From: Amycolatopsis jejuensis | GTDB taxonomy: Bacteria; Actinomycetota; Actinomycetes; Mycobacteriales; Pseudonocardiaceae | NCBI RefSeq assembly: GCF_000717335.1 | Contig: NZ_JNYZ01000011.1 | Span: forward strand, 407,794 to 471,793 | Length of the DNA: 64,000 nt | Reading direction: 5' to 3' | In this document: positions 1 through 8,605 of the stretch, piece by piece | How positions within the stretch are numbered: position 1 is the stretch's first letter | Layout: each line of letters starts with the position of its first letter | Notes under the pieces: model-generated | What the model was told of the DNA's origin: nothing | Databases searched by the model: none | What the model saw: the letters and a program-made list of their open reading frames with translations, nothing else | Translations under genes and position numbers: made by a program

Positions 1-207
1 ACCATCGGCATCAGCGCGGCTGAAATCACCGAGGACGCCAACCTCGTCGACCTCGGCCTCGACTCGCTCGGCGCCATGCGCCTCGCCACCGCGTGGAATC
101 GCAGGGGCATTCCGCTGAAGTTCGGTGATCTGATCGCGGCACCGACCCTCAGCGGGTGGAAGGCGGTACTCGACGCGGCGGCACCGGCACCGGAAGCGGC
201 TTCGTGA
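1..207 (+). CDS. Carrier protein, C-terminal part (cut by window start)
   Basis: The frame is open from base 1 to the TGA at 205-207 and reads as the C-terminal 68 residues of a phosphopantetheine carrier. The LGLDSL motif places the modified serine at codon 64-66, followed by the helix II/III pattern of aryl or peptidyl carriers. The ending (APTLSGW) resembles the ending of the free carrier at 6720-6938. No start is visible, so an upstream domain such as isochorismatase, as in EntB/DhbB, cannot be excluded. The downstream synthetase starts on a GTG overlapping this stop by 4 bases, so the two are one operon. Its job is presumably to hold an acyl or aryl thioester for the condensation domain next door. 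Confidence 0.8.
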   Translation, partial: TIGISAAEITEDANLVDLGLDSLGAMRLATAWNRRGIPLKFGDLIAAPTLSGWKAVLDAAAPAPEAAS

Positions 208-3200
208 CCGGCCGCATCGCCGCCTCATCGGCCCAGCGCCGGATGTGGCTGCAGTCCGAGCTCGCCGACCGCGACACCGCGAACAAGACCATCGGCTGGA
301 CGCTCGACGGGAACCTCGACCTCGTCGCCCTGCGCGACGCCCTCCAGGTCGTGGTCGACCGGCACGAAGCCCTGCGCACCGGCTTCACCGCGGTCGACGG
401 CGAGCCGTTCCAGGTAGTCGAGGAGACGCCGCTCGCGGCGCTGCGGCCGGTCGACGCCGATCCGGAAACCATGCGGATGCTGGTTTCGGTGGCGACCGCG
501 CGGCCGTTCGACCTCCGCTCCCCGGAAATGCTGCGGGTCGGGCTGTACCGGCTCGCGCCGGATTCGCATGTGCTCACGCTGACCATCCCGCACATCAACG
601 TCGACGATTGGTCCTACGATCTGCTGGAGCGGGAACTCGAAACGGCGTACTCCAGTTTTGTCGCCGGCACGAAACCCGAATTGCCGGACCTGCTGCTGCA
701 ATACCGGGAATACGCCCGCCGGGAACACGAGGAATCCGGATCGGAGCGCATGCGGGCGAGTTGTGCCTATTGGCAGGAGACGCTGCGCGGGGCGCCCCCG
801 ATGAGCCCGCTGCCCACCGATCTGCCGCGCCAGGGCACCCCGACGTACCGCCCGGCGCAGCTTCGGGTGCCGATCGACGCCGGCCTTGCCCGGTCGGTCC
901 GATCGCTGGCCGCGCAATTGCACACCACTCCGTTTCCGGTGTACCTCGCCGCCTACAGCCTGGCGCTGGCCCGGTGGAGCCGCGAGGACGACCTCGTCGT
1001 CGGGATGCCGATCGCCAACCGGCTCACCCGCGCGGTCGAGCCGCTGATCGGCTTCTTCGCCAACACCCTGCCGGTGCGGACCCGCATCGACGAGCGAGAG
1101 TCGTTCGCCGAACTCGTCCGGCAGGTCGGCACCCGGGTCGGCGAGGCATTCGAGCACCAGCAGGTGCCGTTCGACCGCATTCTCGAACTGGCCCGGCCGG
1201 AGCGGTCCGCCGCCGCGGCACCGCTGGTGCAGGTGGCCCTCACCGCCAACCGCGGCCGCACCCGGACACTGAACCTGCCCGGGATCCGCGCCACCGAGTA
1301 CCCGGTGCCCGATTCGACGATCAGGTTCGAGCTGGTGACCTTACTGCTGCCGGTCCCGGGTGGCGGCATGGAATTCCTGGCCGACTACGCCGCGGATCTC
1401 TTCCTCCCGGACACCATCGGCAGGCTTTTCGAGAGCGTGCGCACGATTCTGGAGACCGCGGTCGAGCAGCCCGCGGCCGCGCTGTCCGGGTTCGCCCTGG
1501 TTTCGGACGCGGAACGCGCTCAGCTGCTGGAAAATCAGGGGACCCCCCGCCGCGTCCGGACGGGCTCGGCGCTCGACCGGATCCTCGAACGAGCAGCCGC
1601 CCTGCCGGACGCCATCGCGGTCGACACCCCGGTCGGGACCCGCACCTTCGGTGCCCTCATCGTCCAGGCGCGCCGGATCGCCGCCGCACTGCACGCGGCC
1701 GGTGCCCGCGCCGGGGACACGGTCGCCGTCCACCTCGACCGCACCCCGGACGCGGTCGCGGCGCTGCTCGCGACCTGGCTCGCCGGCGCGGCCTTCGTGC
1801 CCCTCGACCCGGCGCATCCGGCTGCCCGGCGCCAGGATGTCATCACCGACGCCGGTGCCCGGATCGTCGTCGGCGGAGACGGCCTGAGCGGGGTGACGAC
1901 CGTCGATCCCGGTGGCCCGCTGCCCGAGCCGGTGACGGAGCACCCGCCTGCCGAGCTCGCGTACGTCGTCTACACCTCAGGGTCCACCGGCAAGCCCAAA
2001 GGCGTCGAGACCACCCACGACGGCCTCGTCAATCTGGTCGACGCCTGCGCCGGGCTGCTCGATCCGCCCGGCCGGACCGTCCTGAACCTCATGGCACCGT
2101 CGTTCGACGGCTGGCTGCTGGCGGCCCTGCCGGCACTGGCCCACGGATGCACCCTCGTCCTGCGCGACAGCCTGCGCGTGGCGGCGGGCGAACTCGACGC
2201 CGAACCCTCCGTGGTGTTCTGCACGCCGACGCTGCTGTCCACGGCCGGCGACGTCCTCGACGAGGTGCAGACGATCGTCGCCGGCGGCGAGGTGTGTCCC
2301 GCTGCCCTCTCCGCACAGTGGACGATGCGCGCCCGGTTCGTGAACGCCTACGGGCCGAGCGAAGCGTCCATCTGCACGACCTGGGCCGACAGCGCCCGGG
2401 GCGACGACGTCTCGGCGATCGGCAGGCCGATCGCGAATGCCCGCGTCTACGTGCTGGACGAGCACCGCCGGCTGGTGCCGCCCGGGTTCCCCGGAGAGCT
2501 GTACATCGGCGGGCCCGGCGTCGCACGGGGCTACCGCGGTGATCCCGGCCTCACCCGGGACCGGTTCGTCCCCGACCCGTACGCACCCGGCCGGATGTAC
2601 CGCACCGGCGATCTCGTCCGCCGACGGCCCGATGGCGCCCTGGAGTACCTCGGCAGGCTGGACGGGCAGGTGAAGATCCGCGGTTTCCGGATCGAACCGG
2701 CCGAGCTGACGCGCGCGGCACTGCAGGTGCCCGGAATCCGGGCTGCGGCCGCCTACGTGCGAGCGGACGGCGGATCACTGGGTCTCGCCGTGGTCGCCGG
2801 GATCGGCGACGCAAAGGCCCGCGCGGACCTGCGGTCCGCGCTCGGCACCGCGCTTCCGGACTATCTCCGCCCGGCCGAGGTGCAAGTGCTCGAGGCACTC
2901 CCGCTGAATCCGGCAGGCAAGGTCGATCTCGCCGTGATTGCCGCGGCCTCGGGGCGACCGGGTGCGGAATCGCTGTCCGGCCGGCCTCCGGAAGGTCCGA
3001 CCGAGGAACGGATCGCGAGCGTCTGGCGCGAGGTTCTCGGGCGCCCGGTCGATGACGCCGAGCAGAGCTTTTTCGAAGCAGGCGGGCATTCCCTGCTCGT
3101 GGCGAGGATCGTCACCCGGCTGCGGACCGAGTGGCAGGTCGAGCTCGACGTGACGGACCTCTTCGATCACCCGACGATTGCCCGGCTCGCTGCCCTCGTC

Positions 3201-3218
3201 GACGGGAAACCGCGGTGA
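204..3218 (+). CDS. Nonribosomal peptide synthetase, single module C-A-PCP
   Basis: About 1004 residues when started at GTG 204, which overlaps the previous stop as GTGA. A longer start at 156 would overlap by 52 bases and is less likely. Residues ~5-430 are a condensation domain; its HHxxxDG motif reads PHINVDD, so the catalytic second His (H130) is kept and the first is lost. Residues ~440-910 are an adenylation domain with YTSGSTGKPKG (590-600), NAYGPSE (from 714), YRTGD (from 799) and the A10 lysine (~906). A PCP follows with GGHS, Ser963. A hand alignment to GrsA gives a tentative pocket code D-G-L-F-I-A-A-I-C-K. It shares the I-A-A-I-C part with Phe-activating domains, so a hydrophobic or aromatic amino acid is a guess. 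There is no thioesterase domain in cis; a free one follows. Likely role: join an aryl or acyl group from a free carrier to one amino acid. Confidence 0.93.
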   Translation: MTGRIAASSAQRRMWLQSELADRDTANKTIGWTLDGNLDLVALRDALQVVVDRHEALRTGFTAVDGEPFQVVEETPLAALRPVDADPETMRMLVSVATARPFDLRSPEMLRVGLYRLAPDSHVLTLTIPHINVDDWSYDLLERELETAYSSFVAGTKPELPDLLLQYREYARREHEESGSERMRASCAYWQETLRGAPPMSPLPTDLPRQGTPTYRPAQLRVPIDAGLARSVRSLAAQLHTTPFPVYLAAYSLALARWSREDDLVVGMPIANRLTRAVEPLIGFFANTLPVRTRIDERESFAELVRQVGTRVGEAFEHQQVPFDRILELARPERSAAAAPLVQVALTANRGRTRTLNLPGIRATEYPVPDSTIRFELVTLLLPVPGGGMEFLADYAADLFLPDTIGRLFESVRTILETAVEQPAAALSGFALVSDAERAQLLENQGTPRRVRTGSALDRILERAAALPDAIAVDTPVGTRTFGALIVQARRIAAALHAAGARAGDTVAVHLDRTPDAVAALLATWLAGAAFVPLDPAHPAARRQDVITDAGARIVVGGDGLSGVTTVDPGGPLPEPVTEHPPAELAYVVYTSGSTGKPKGVETTHDGLVNLVDACAGLLDPPGRTVLNLMAPSFDGWLLAALPALAHGCTLVLRDSLRVAAGELDAEPSVVFCTPTLLSTAGDVLDEVQTIVAGGEVCPAALSAQWTMRARFVNAYGPSEASICTTWADSARGDDVSAIGRPIANARVYVLDEHRRLVPPGFPGELYIGGPGVARGYRGDPGLTRDRFVPDPYAPGRMYRTGDLVRRRPDGALEYLGRLDGQVKIRGFRIEPAELTRAALQVPGIRAAAAYVRADGGSLGLAVVAGIGDAKARADLRSALGTALPDYLRPAEVQVLEALPLNPAGKVDLAVIAAASGRPGAESLSGRPPEGPTEERIASVWREVLGRPVDDAEQSFFEAGGHSLLVARIVTRLRTEWQVELDVTDLFDHPTIARLAALVDGKPR

Positions 3219-3949
3219 ACGGGCTCGTGGAGTTCGGGCCCCGCAGTGCCCGGTACCTTGTGGTCGGCCTCGCCGAAGCCGGCGGCGGGCCGGGGCAGTT
3301 CCGCGCTTTCCAGGCCGCGCTGGGACCACAGTTCGCCGTCCTCGGCGTCGAGCTGCCGGGCCGGCGCGGCCGGTGGCGCGAACCGTCGCCGACGACGGTC
3401 GAGGAGGCAACGCAGGACGCTCTTTCCTCGGTGGCGCCGCAACTCGACCGGCCGTTCATCATCGCCGGGCAGAGCCTGGGCGCGATACTGGGCTTCGAGC
3501 TGACCCGGGCGCTGGGCTTCGGCAAAGCACTGTGGCCGGAGCTGCTCGTCGCGTGTTCGGCGCCGGCCCCGCACCAGGTGAACGGGGCATGGGTGGACTC
3601 GCTCGTGAGCGAAGCCGACATCGACGCTGCGGCCCGGACCGCAGCGGAAATGCCGGACATCGACCTGGACACCGCGCTGCAGGTGTTCGCTCCGCTGCGC
3701 GCGGACATCCGGCTGTGCGCCGCCTATCACCACGCCGGAGCACCGGCATTGCAGTGCCCGATCCTGGCGCTGGCCGGCGCGCAGGACGACACCGCACCGA
3801 TTCCGGATCTCGCTGCATGGGCACCGCACACGAGCGCCGGGTGCGCCACCCGGATCGTGCGTGGTGGCCACCGCGTCTTCGCCACCTCACCGGCGGAGGT
3901 GGCGGCCGCCATCGGGGAACTGCTCGGGGCGGGAGATCGCAATGGCTGA
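3215..3949 (+). CDS. Type II thioesterase
   Basis: An alpha/beta hydrolase of 244 residues from GTG 3215, which overlaps the synthetase stop as GTGA. The nucleophile elbow GQSLG has Ser87, an Asp pair sits at 191-192, and the catalytic His219 lies in GGHRVF, the pattern of GrsT/RifR-type thioesterases. These enzymes clear wrongly loaded carriers. In a system without a cis thioesterase one may also release the product. Position inside the operon, directly after the synthetase, supports a dedicated role. Confidence 0.88.
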   Translation: MNGLVEFGPRSARYLVVGLAEAGGGPGQFRAFQAALGPQFAVLGVELPGRRGRWREPSPTTVEEATQDALSSVAPQLDRPFIIAGQSLGAILGFELTRALGFGKALWPELLVACSAPAPHQVNGAWVDSLVSEADIDAAARTAAEMPDIDLDTALQVFAPLRADIRLCAAYHHAGAPALQCPILALAGAQDDTAPIPDLAAWAPHTSAGCATRIVRGGHRVFATSPAEVAAAIGELLGAGDRNG

Positions 3950-5117
3950 GCCGGCCGCACTCGATCTGACCGACCGCACGGTGTTCACCGAAGGAGACCC
4001 CAACGCGCTCTACGCCGAACTGCGCCGCCGCGGACCGGTGTGGCGCAACGATTCTGCCGAGGGCAAGCCGTTCTGGGCGATCGTGCGGTACCGCGAGCTG
4101 CTCGAGGCCTACGCCGACACCGCCACCTTCAGCTCGGTGAACGGCGTCCGGCTCGGCACCGACCCGAGCGCAGCCCGGGGAATGGGCAACCGGATGCTGA
4201 TCGTGTCCGATCCCCCGCACCACGGCCCACGGCGCAAGCTGGTCAGCCGGACGCTCACCCCGGAAACGGTGCGGACCCTCGTCGGCAGGCTGCGCACCCG
4301 CGTGGCTGCCCGGCTGGACCACCTGCTGGAGGTCCGGGAGTTCGACTTCGCGCGCGAGCTGGCCCGGGAGGTTCCCGAATCGGTGATCGGCGAGCTGCTC
4401 GGGATTCCCGAGACGGCACGAACCGGGCTGGCCACCGCCACCACCGAGGGTTTCGAATCCCCGGACGACCGGGTACGCCGGTCGGCAAACGCGCGCGTCT
4501 TCCTTCATTTCGAGGACCAGGTCTCCGGCTACCGGCGGGACGGCGCGGCCGACGACGCCGTCGGAGCGATGACGGCCACGACCGCCGACGACACCGACGT
4601 GGTCCTCAATGCGGTCGGATTGCTGTTCGGTGGCAACGAAACCACCCGGCACGCACTGTCCGCCGGGCTCCTCGCGTTCATCGAGCACCCCGATCAGTAC
4701 GACCTCCTGCGCTCCTCGGAGTCCATTGTGGACAGCGCGGTCGAGGAGGTGCTGCGGTGGACCACCCCCGCGGTCTACGTGCTGCGTGAAGTCCTGCGGC
4801 CGGTCACGCTGGGCGGCGTCGGCTTCCGGCCGGGCGACCAGGTCGCGCTCTGGAACGCCGCGGGCAACCAGGACGAGGACGCCTTCGCCCGCCCGGAGGT
4901 CTTCGACGTCACCCGCACCCCCAACCGGCATCTGGCCCTCGGCCACGGCAGGCACGTGTGCATCGGTTCCCGGCTGGCCAAGCTGGAAATCGGGGTCGTG
5001 CTCACGGCCTTGCGCGCCCGGGTACGCGCGGTCGAGCTCACCGGGGCGCCGGTGTGGAACGGCTCGAACTTCACCCGCGGACTGCTGTCCCTGCCGATCC
5101 GGCTCATCTCCGCCTGA
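3942..5117 (+). CDS. Cytochrome P450
   Basis: A soluble bacterial class I P450 of 391 residues. Landmarks are the I-helix GGNETT at 230-235, ExxR at 269-272, and the heme loop GHGRHVCIG with the thiolate Cys340. The usual Phe before the loop is Leu. ATG 3942 is preferred: it overlaps the thioesterase stop by 8 bases and has GGGAGA just upstream. The layout A-PCP plus P450 recalls NovH/NovI-type systems, in which the P450 beta-hydroxylates a carrier-bound amino acid. That substrate is inference. Ferredoxin partners are not encoded in the window. Confidence 0.93.
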   Translation: MAEPAALDLTDRTVFTEGDPNALYAELRRRGPVWRNDSAEGKPFWAIVRYRELLEAYADTATFSSVNGVRLGTDPSAARGMGNRMLIVSDPPHHGPRRKLVSRTLTPETVRTLVGRLRTRVAARLDHLLEVREFDFARELAREVPESVIGELLGIPETARTGLATATTEGFESPDDRVRRSANARVFLHFEDQVSGYRRDGAADDAVGAMTATTADDTDVVLNAVGLLFGGNETTRHALSAGLLAFIEHPDQYDLLRSSESIVDSAVEEVLRWTTPAVYVLREVLRPVTLGGVGFRPGDQVALWNAAGNQDEDAFARPEVFDVTRTPNRHLALGHGRHVCIGSRLAKLEIGVVLTALRARVRAVELTGAPVWNGSNFTRGLLSLPIRLISA

Positions 5118-5133
5118 CCCCCGAAAGGTGACC

Positions 5134-6723
5134 ATGTCTGCCTCCGTTGAGCTCGCCGCGGCCTACCGCAAGGCCGGGCACTGGTCGGACGAGCCCTTCG
5201 GGGCACTGCTGCGGCGCCGGGCCGGCGAACATCCGGACCGGATCGCCGTCGTCACCCCCGGAGAACGGCTCAGTTACCGGGACTTCGACGCCCGCGTCGA
5301 CCGGTTCGCCGCGGGCCTGCGGTCGGCAGGGCTGAGCGCCGGTGACTTCCTGGTGGCGCAACTGCCGAACGGCACCGACTTCATGGTGACGATGTTCGCG
5401 TGCTTCCGGGCCGGAATCCGGATCGTGTTCACCCTGACCGCGCACCGCTACGACGAAGTCGCGATGGTCGTCGAACGCACCGGCGCGAAAGCGTATGTGG
5501 TCCCGGAGGTGATCGCGGGATTCGACCACCGGCAACTTGCGGAACGGATCACCGCAGAGTTCCCGAGTGTGGAGAACGTTTTCGTGGCAGGCGATCCCGG
5601 CCCCTTCGCTCCCCTGCCGTCCGCCGAACCGGACCACGCCGACCCGCACGTGGACGCCGCCGACATCGCGCTTCTCCTGCTTTCCAGCGGAACGACCGCG
5701 GTACCCAAGCTCGTCGCCCGGACCCACAACGACTTCTCTTACGTCGCCCGGAAAACGGCGGAAGCCAGCGGGCTCACCGGCCATGGGGTGTTCCTGGCCG
5801 CGCTGCCCGCCGGGCACTCGTTCACCCTCGGCGCTCCCGGGGTGATCGGCACCGTGGCCGCCGGGGGAACTGTGGTGCTGCAGCCCGATCCGGGCCCGCA
5901 GGACAGTTTCGACCTGATTGCACGGGAACGGGTCACCACGACCGCCCTGACCCCGAGCCTGGCCAAGGCATGGCTCGCCGCCCGGGAATGGAACACCGCG
6001 GACCTGTCGTCGCTCGAGGTGCTCCAGTGCGGGGGCAGCGGGGTCGACCGGCGCCTGGTCGGCGACCTGCTGGCCGCGTTCGGCTGCCACGTCCAGCAGA
6101 ACTACGGGATGTCCGAGGGCCTCGTCACGCTGGTACCGGCCGGGGACGCCGAGGAGAACGTGCTCGAAACGCAGGGCCTGCTGCTGTCGGCCGCCGACGA
6201 GGTCCGGCTGGCCGGAGCCGGCGGGGAACAGGTTGCGCCGGGCGAGGTCGGCGAACTCCTTGCCCGCGGACCCGGCGTGGTGCACAGCTACTTCCGGGCA
6301 CCCGAGCACGACGAGCGATCGTTCACCCCCGACGGCTTCTACCGCACCGGTGACCTGGTGCGCTTCACCGAGAGCGGGCACCTCGTCGTGGCCGGGCGGG
6401 TGAAGGACCTCGTCAACCGCGGCGGCGAAAAGGTCGCGGCCCGGGAGGTCGAGCAGCATCTCGGGGAACACCCGGTCGTCCATCAGGTGGCAGTGGTCCC
6501 GGCACCGCACGACGCGCTCGGCGAGTGCACGTGCGCTTACGTGGTGGCCCGCGGGGGAAGGCCGACGCTACGGGAGCTGCGCGCGTTCATGCGGGCCCGC
6601 GGAGTGGCAGCGTACAAGTTGCCGGACATCCTGGAACTGCGGGACGAACTGCCGCTCACCGCGGTCGGCAAGATCGACAAGAAGGTGCTGGCGGCCGAGG
6701 CGGCGGAGAGGACGGTCGCGTGA
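5134..6723 (+). CDS. Aryl-acid AMP ligase (DhbE/EntE family)
   Basis: 529 residues from ATG 5134, with GAAAGG upstream. The P-loop SSGTT starts at residue 184 and is followed by PKLVARTHND, the signature of free-standing 2,3-dihydroxybenzoate-AMP ligases. C-terminal motifs YRTGD, GRVKD and GKIDKK are intact. It should activate an aryl acid as the adenylate and load it on a free carrier in the operon. In the acid pocket the DhbE stretch A-H-N-Y aligns with G-H-S-F here, so the Asn that contacts the 2-hydroxyl in DhbE (Asn235) is Ser229. The substrate may therefore not be 2,3-dihydroxybenzoate. No dihydroxybenzoate biosynthesis genes are visible. Confidence 0.9.
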   Translation: MSASVELAAAYRKAGHWSDEPFGALLRRRAGEHPDRIAVVTPGERLSYRDFDARVDRFAAGLRSAGLSAGDFLVAQLPNGTDFMVTMFACFRAGIRIVFTLTAHRYDEVAMVVERTGAKAYVVPEVIAGFDHRQLAERITAEFPSVENVFVAGDPGPFAPLPSAEPDHADPHVDAADIALLLLSSGTTAVPKLVARTHNDFSYVARKTAEASGLTGHGVFLAALPAGHSFTLGAPGVIGTVAAGGTVVLQPDPGPQDSFDLIARERVTTTALTPSLAKAWLAAREWNTADLSSLEVLQCGGSGVDRRLVGDLLAAFGCHVQQNYGMSEGLVTLVPAGDAEENVLETQGLLLSAADEVRLAGAGGEQVAPGEVGELLARGPGVVHSYFRAPEHDERSFTPDGFYRTGDLVRFTESGHLVVAGRVKDLVNRGGEKVAAREVEQHLGEHPVVHQVAVVPAPHDALGECTCAYVVARGGRPTLRELRAFMRARGVAAYKLPDILELRDELPLTAVGKIDKKVLAAEAAERTVA

Positions 6724-6938
6724 CCCTCGCCGAACTGCGCGCCCTCCTGGCCGGGCATCTGCCCGTCCCGATCGGCGAGGTAGCCGACGACACCAACCTC
6801 ATCGAAGCAGGCATGGAATCACTCGTACTCATGAGATTCCTCAACGAACTGGCCGAACTCGGGGTGCTCGCCCGCTACGGCGAGCTGGTCGCTTCCCCCA
6901 CCCTGGCCGGATGGCACGAGCTGCTCTCGGGGCGCTGA
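6720..6938 (+). CDS. Free-standing aryl/peptidyl carrier protein
   Basis: 72 residues from GTG 6720, overlapping the AMP ligase stop as GTGA. It is a complete stand-alone carrier with the phosphopantetheine site GMESL (Ser34) and a C-terminal end (ASPTLAGW) similar to the truncated carrier at the window start. Position directly after the aryl-AMP ligase suggests it is that enzyme's carrier. Two separate free carriers in one small operon then need separate partners. Confidence 0.85.
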   Translation: MTLAELRALLAGHLPVPIGEVADDTNLIEAGMESLVLMRFLNELAELGVLARYGELVASPTLAGWHELLSGR

Positions 6939-6968
6939 TATTCGCGTGCAGGCGGGGACGCGGCTCCC

Positions 6969-6974
6969 TAGGGT
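6969..6974 (+). promoter_or_regulatory. -10 box of a probable leaderless promoter (GNAT gene)
   Basis: TAGGGT lies 7 bases before ATG 6982, the distance expected if transcription starts at the start codon. No good -35 and no Shine-Dalgarno sequence are seen. Confidence 0.45.
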
Positions 6975-6981
6975 TGCGCGC

Positions 6982-7623
6982 ATGTCGTCCTATCCCCCGC
7001 TGAACGTGGCGGTACACACCCCGCGGCTGTCGTTGCTGGGAGCGACCGACGAACTCCTGGAGCGGCTCGTCCCGGTGGTCCGCGAAGGGGTGGTCACCGA
7101 GGCGCCGTGGCCGTTCGACGATCCGATGTCGCTGTACGAGGACAATCCGCAGCGGGAATGGCGCTGGCTGCGTGGCGTGTGGGCGGGCCGCGCGAAGGTG
7201 AGCGAAACGTTTTGGCGGCTGTATTTCGTGGTGGTCGCCGACGGTTCGCCGGTCGGGATGCAGGACCTGATCGGGAACGAGTTCGCGGCCTTCGGCAAGG
7301 TCGACAGCTTCTCGTGGCTGGCGCCCGCCGCGCGCGGCCGGGGCCTCGGCAAGGAAATGCGGCAGGCGGTACTGCATCTGGCGTTCGAAGGACTCGGCGC
7401 GCGGCTGGCGGCGAGCGACGCTTTCGCCGACAACCACGCGTCGAACCACGTCTCCGAGTCGCTGGGTTACCGGCCCAACGGCGTCGATTGGGCAACCCAC
7501 CGCGGGTCGCCCGCAGAACTTCGCCGATGGCTCCTCACCCGCGAGGACTGGACCACCCGCCGCCGCCGCGACATCACGCTGAGCGGGGTCGCGGAATGCC
7601 TGCCGGTGCTGGGGATCGGCTGA
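6982..7623 (+). CDS. GNAT-family N-acetyltransferase (RimJ/RimL type)
   Basis: 213 residues from ATG 6982. The acetyl-CoA loop RGRGLGK and the following helix, then the N-x-x-S-N-H/ESLGY motif, are typical of the RimJ/RimL-like acetyltransferases. Substrate unknown. It stops 1 base before the convergent LysR gene. No link to the peptide operon is evident: it has its own promoter-like box, and the spacing breaks the overlap pattern. Confidence 0.85.
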   Translation: MSSYPPLNVAVHTPRLSLLGATDELLERLVPVVREGVVTEAPWPFDDPMSLYEDNPQREWRWLRGVWAGRAKVSETFWRLYFVVVADGSPVGMQDLIGNEFAAFGKVDSFSWLAPAARGRGLGKEMRQAVLHLAFEGLGARLAASDAFADNHASNHVSESLGYRPNGVDWATHRGSPAELRRWLLTREDWTTRRRRDITLSGVAECLPVLGIG

Positions 7624-7624
7624 G

Positions 7625-8521
7625 TCACGTCACGGTGGGAAGGGCTTCCGTCGACAGCTCCAGCACCCGCTCCAGCGCCGGGTCGGCGTCCTCGTCGCGC
7701 CACAGCAGGTACACGTACATCGCCGGGAGCGGATCGGCCAGCTGCACCACGCGCATTCCGTCGAGGGTGAGCTGTTCGAGGGCCGAATCCGTGGTCAGGT
7801 GCAGCCCGACACCGGCCGCGACGAGCGCCACGCACGTCCACGTGTCCGGCGCCGTCTGCACGATCTCCGGCGAGAACCCGGCGGCATGACACGACGCGAC
7901 GAACATCGCCCGTACCGCCGATCCGAACGCCTCGGGCAGCGTGACGAACGGGGCTTCCCGCAATTCCGCCAGTGACACCGACTCCGCGTTCGCCGCCGGA
8001 TGGTCCGAGGGTGCGACAAGCACGACCCGCTCCCGTCCCACCGCCCGGCTGCGGACGCCCAGCGGCGGGTGTTCGAACCGGGCGATCGCCAGGTCCGTGG
8101 TGTGCTCCAGCAATTCCCGCACGGCAATCGGGCCGTACCGGCCGGGCCGCACCGCGAGCTCGATCCGCCGGTGCCGCTCGCGCACCGCCCGCGCGAGCCG
8201 CGCCACCATCGTCTGCGACGACGGGCCCGCGAAACTCAGCCGCACGCGTCCGCTGTCGCCCCGCTGCGCCGCCTCGACCTCGGCGCGCGCCCGCGCGGCC
8301 ATCCGCAGCATCGCGGTGGCCGGTTCCAGCAACGCCTGCCCGGCCGGGGTCAGCTCGACCCGCCTCGTGGTGCGCTCGAACAGCGGCGCCCCGAGGTCGG
8401 TCTCCAACGCGCGCACGGTGCGGCTCAGGTACGGCTGCGCCAGATGTAACCGCTCGGCCGCGCGGCCGAAGTGCAGCTCGTCGGCGACCGCGCAGAACAC
8501 TTCCAGCTGGCCAAGATCCAC
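7625..8521 (-). CDS. LysR-family transcriptional regulator
   Basis: 298 residues with a GTG start at 8521. An N-terminal winged HTH (~1-60, with AAERLHLAQPYLSRT) is followed by a periplasmic-binding-like effector domain. It is divergent from the acyl-CoA dehydrogenase operon across 84 bases, the standard LysR arrangement, and so probably controls that operon and itself. The effector is unknown; an acyl-CoA or related acid would fit the neighbours. Confidence 0.92.
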   Translation of the reverse strand: MDLGQLEVFCAVADELHFGRAAERLHLAQPYLSRTVRALETDLGAPLFERTTRRVELTPAGQALLEPATAMLRMAARARAEVEAAQRGDSGRVRLSFAGPSSQTMVARLARAVRERHRRIELAVRPGRYGPIAVRELLEHTTDLAIARFEHPPLGVRSRAVGRERVVLVAPSDHPAANAESVSLAELREAPFVTLPEAFGSAVRAMFVASCHAAGFSPEIVQTAPDTWTCVALVAAGVGLHLTTDSALEQLTLDGMRVVQLADPLPAMYVYLLWRDEDADPALERVLELSTEALPTVT

Positions 8522-8605
8522 CCGCGGATTATATCAACAGGTGCAACAATCGGGGAGCATTTGGTATTGGACAGGAATGAGAGCCGCACGGCAGGATCGG
8601 ACCTC

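Noticed and set aside
3459..5135. 558-codon minus-strand frame opposite the thioesterase and P450
   Set aside because: Shadow of two clear genes; no ribosome site and no conserved motif.
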